Below are positions 24,818-25,271 of a DNA stretch of 25,271 nt, one piece after another. The notes below the pieces were generated by a model, which ran no database searches, was not told the origin of the DNA, and saw nothing but the letters and a program-made list of their open reading frames with translations. Made by a program: the position numbers and the translations under genes. Origin of the DNA: Mansonella perstans. Lineage: Eukaryota > Nematoda > Chromadorea > Rhabditida > Onchocercidae. The stretch covers positions 1 through 25,271 of the forward strand of contig JBAMDO010000404.1 in assembly GCA_037074765.1 (NCBI GenBank). The letters are read 5' to 3'. Every line of letters starts with the position of its first letter. Position 1 is the first letter of the stretch.

Positions 24818-25271
24818 CTAATCAAAATTCGATTACTTTTAATTCTATCAAGTTCCAATTTAATTGCAAAATTCTATTTATTATTATTATTTTTTTTAAA
24901 AAGAGTAGCAAAAAAAGAATGAGAAGAAAGAAAAGCATTCATTAAATTAAAATGACAATGAATTAAGAAAAAAAACTCTTTCAATATCACCCACCTAGAT
25001 GACTTTAATATTTTAATTTGTAAATGACCTATGATATTTAATTACTTAAATTAATTGAGAAGAAAAAAAGGTTTATTTTTTCATTAAAAAATTTTACAGT
25101 ATAATCAAATTCATTTGTTAAAATTAAAATAAAAAGTGAATAATTAAGGCTAGCAATTTTATTCAATGGAAAACAATAAAAAATAACGTGTAGTGGAAAA
25201 AAGAAAAGGAATGGAATAATTAATAAGCAATTAATTAATAGAGGAAAATATTTTGAAATTAAATAATTACC
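24818..25271. other. No recognised feature
   Basis: AT-rich sequence with A-runs and no exon I can support on either strand. It is either promoter/5' flank of the SH3 gene or another of its introns. Confidence 0.5.

Overview
The window is eukaryotic nuclear DNA and looks like a nematode. It is very AT-rich, its genes are split by many introns of about 100 to 1000 bases with short TTTTCAG/TTTTAG-type acceptors, and the encoded proteins resemble nematode and other animal families. The overall character is reminiscent of a filarial/spirurid (clade III) worm; the exact lineage is a low-confidence inference. Nothing prokaryotic (operon, CRISPR, IS element) or viral was seen.

Layout. Positions 1-2534 hold no recognisable gene: GA-rich sequence, several (TG)n microsatellites, a perfect AT palindrome and a poly-T block. 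Positions 2535-6355 (+) encode a complete SPOP orthologue (MATH-BTB-BACK, Cullin-3 substrate adaptor) in 8 exons, 408 aa. Positions 7418-13710 (+) encode a White/ABCG-type half-transporter in 13 exons, 610 aa. Positions 15094-19067 (-) encode troponin T in 9 exons, 416 aa, convergent with the transporter gene. Positions 19087-22362 are a 3.3-kb intergenic stretch full of (GA)n, (CA)n, (CT)n and a degenerate ~130-bp tandem repeat. Positions 22363-24817 (-) encode a protein of at least 290 aa with a helical N-terminal part and a C-terminal SH3 domain, in 5 exons; I cannot assign it to a family. The last ~450 bases show no gene.

All exon joins were worked out by hand from reading phase, GT/AG boundaries and similarity to family sequences; every join listed is phase-consistent. 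The four genes have unrelated jobs (protein ubiquitination, membrane transport, muscle regulation, SH3 adaptor), so no pathway link is implied. I found no convincing new biological system. What deserves a second look is mostly at the level of gene detail: a degenerate ABC signature motif, tandem splice acceptors, an Asp/Gly-repeat troponin T N-terminus, several intronic and intergenic minisatellites, and the unassigned SH3 gene.
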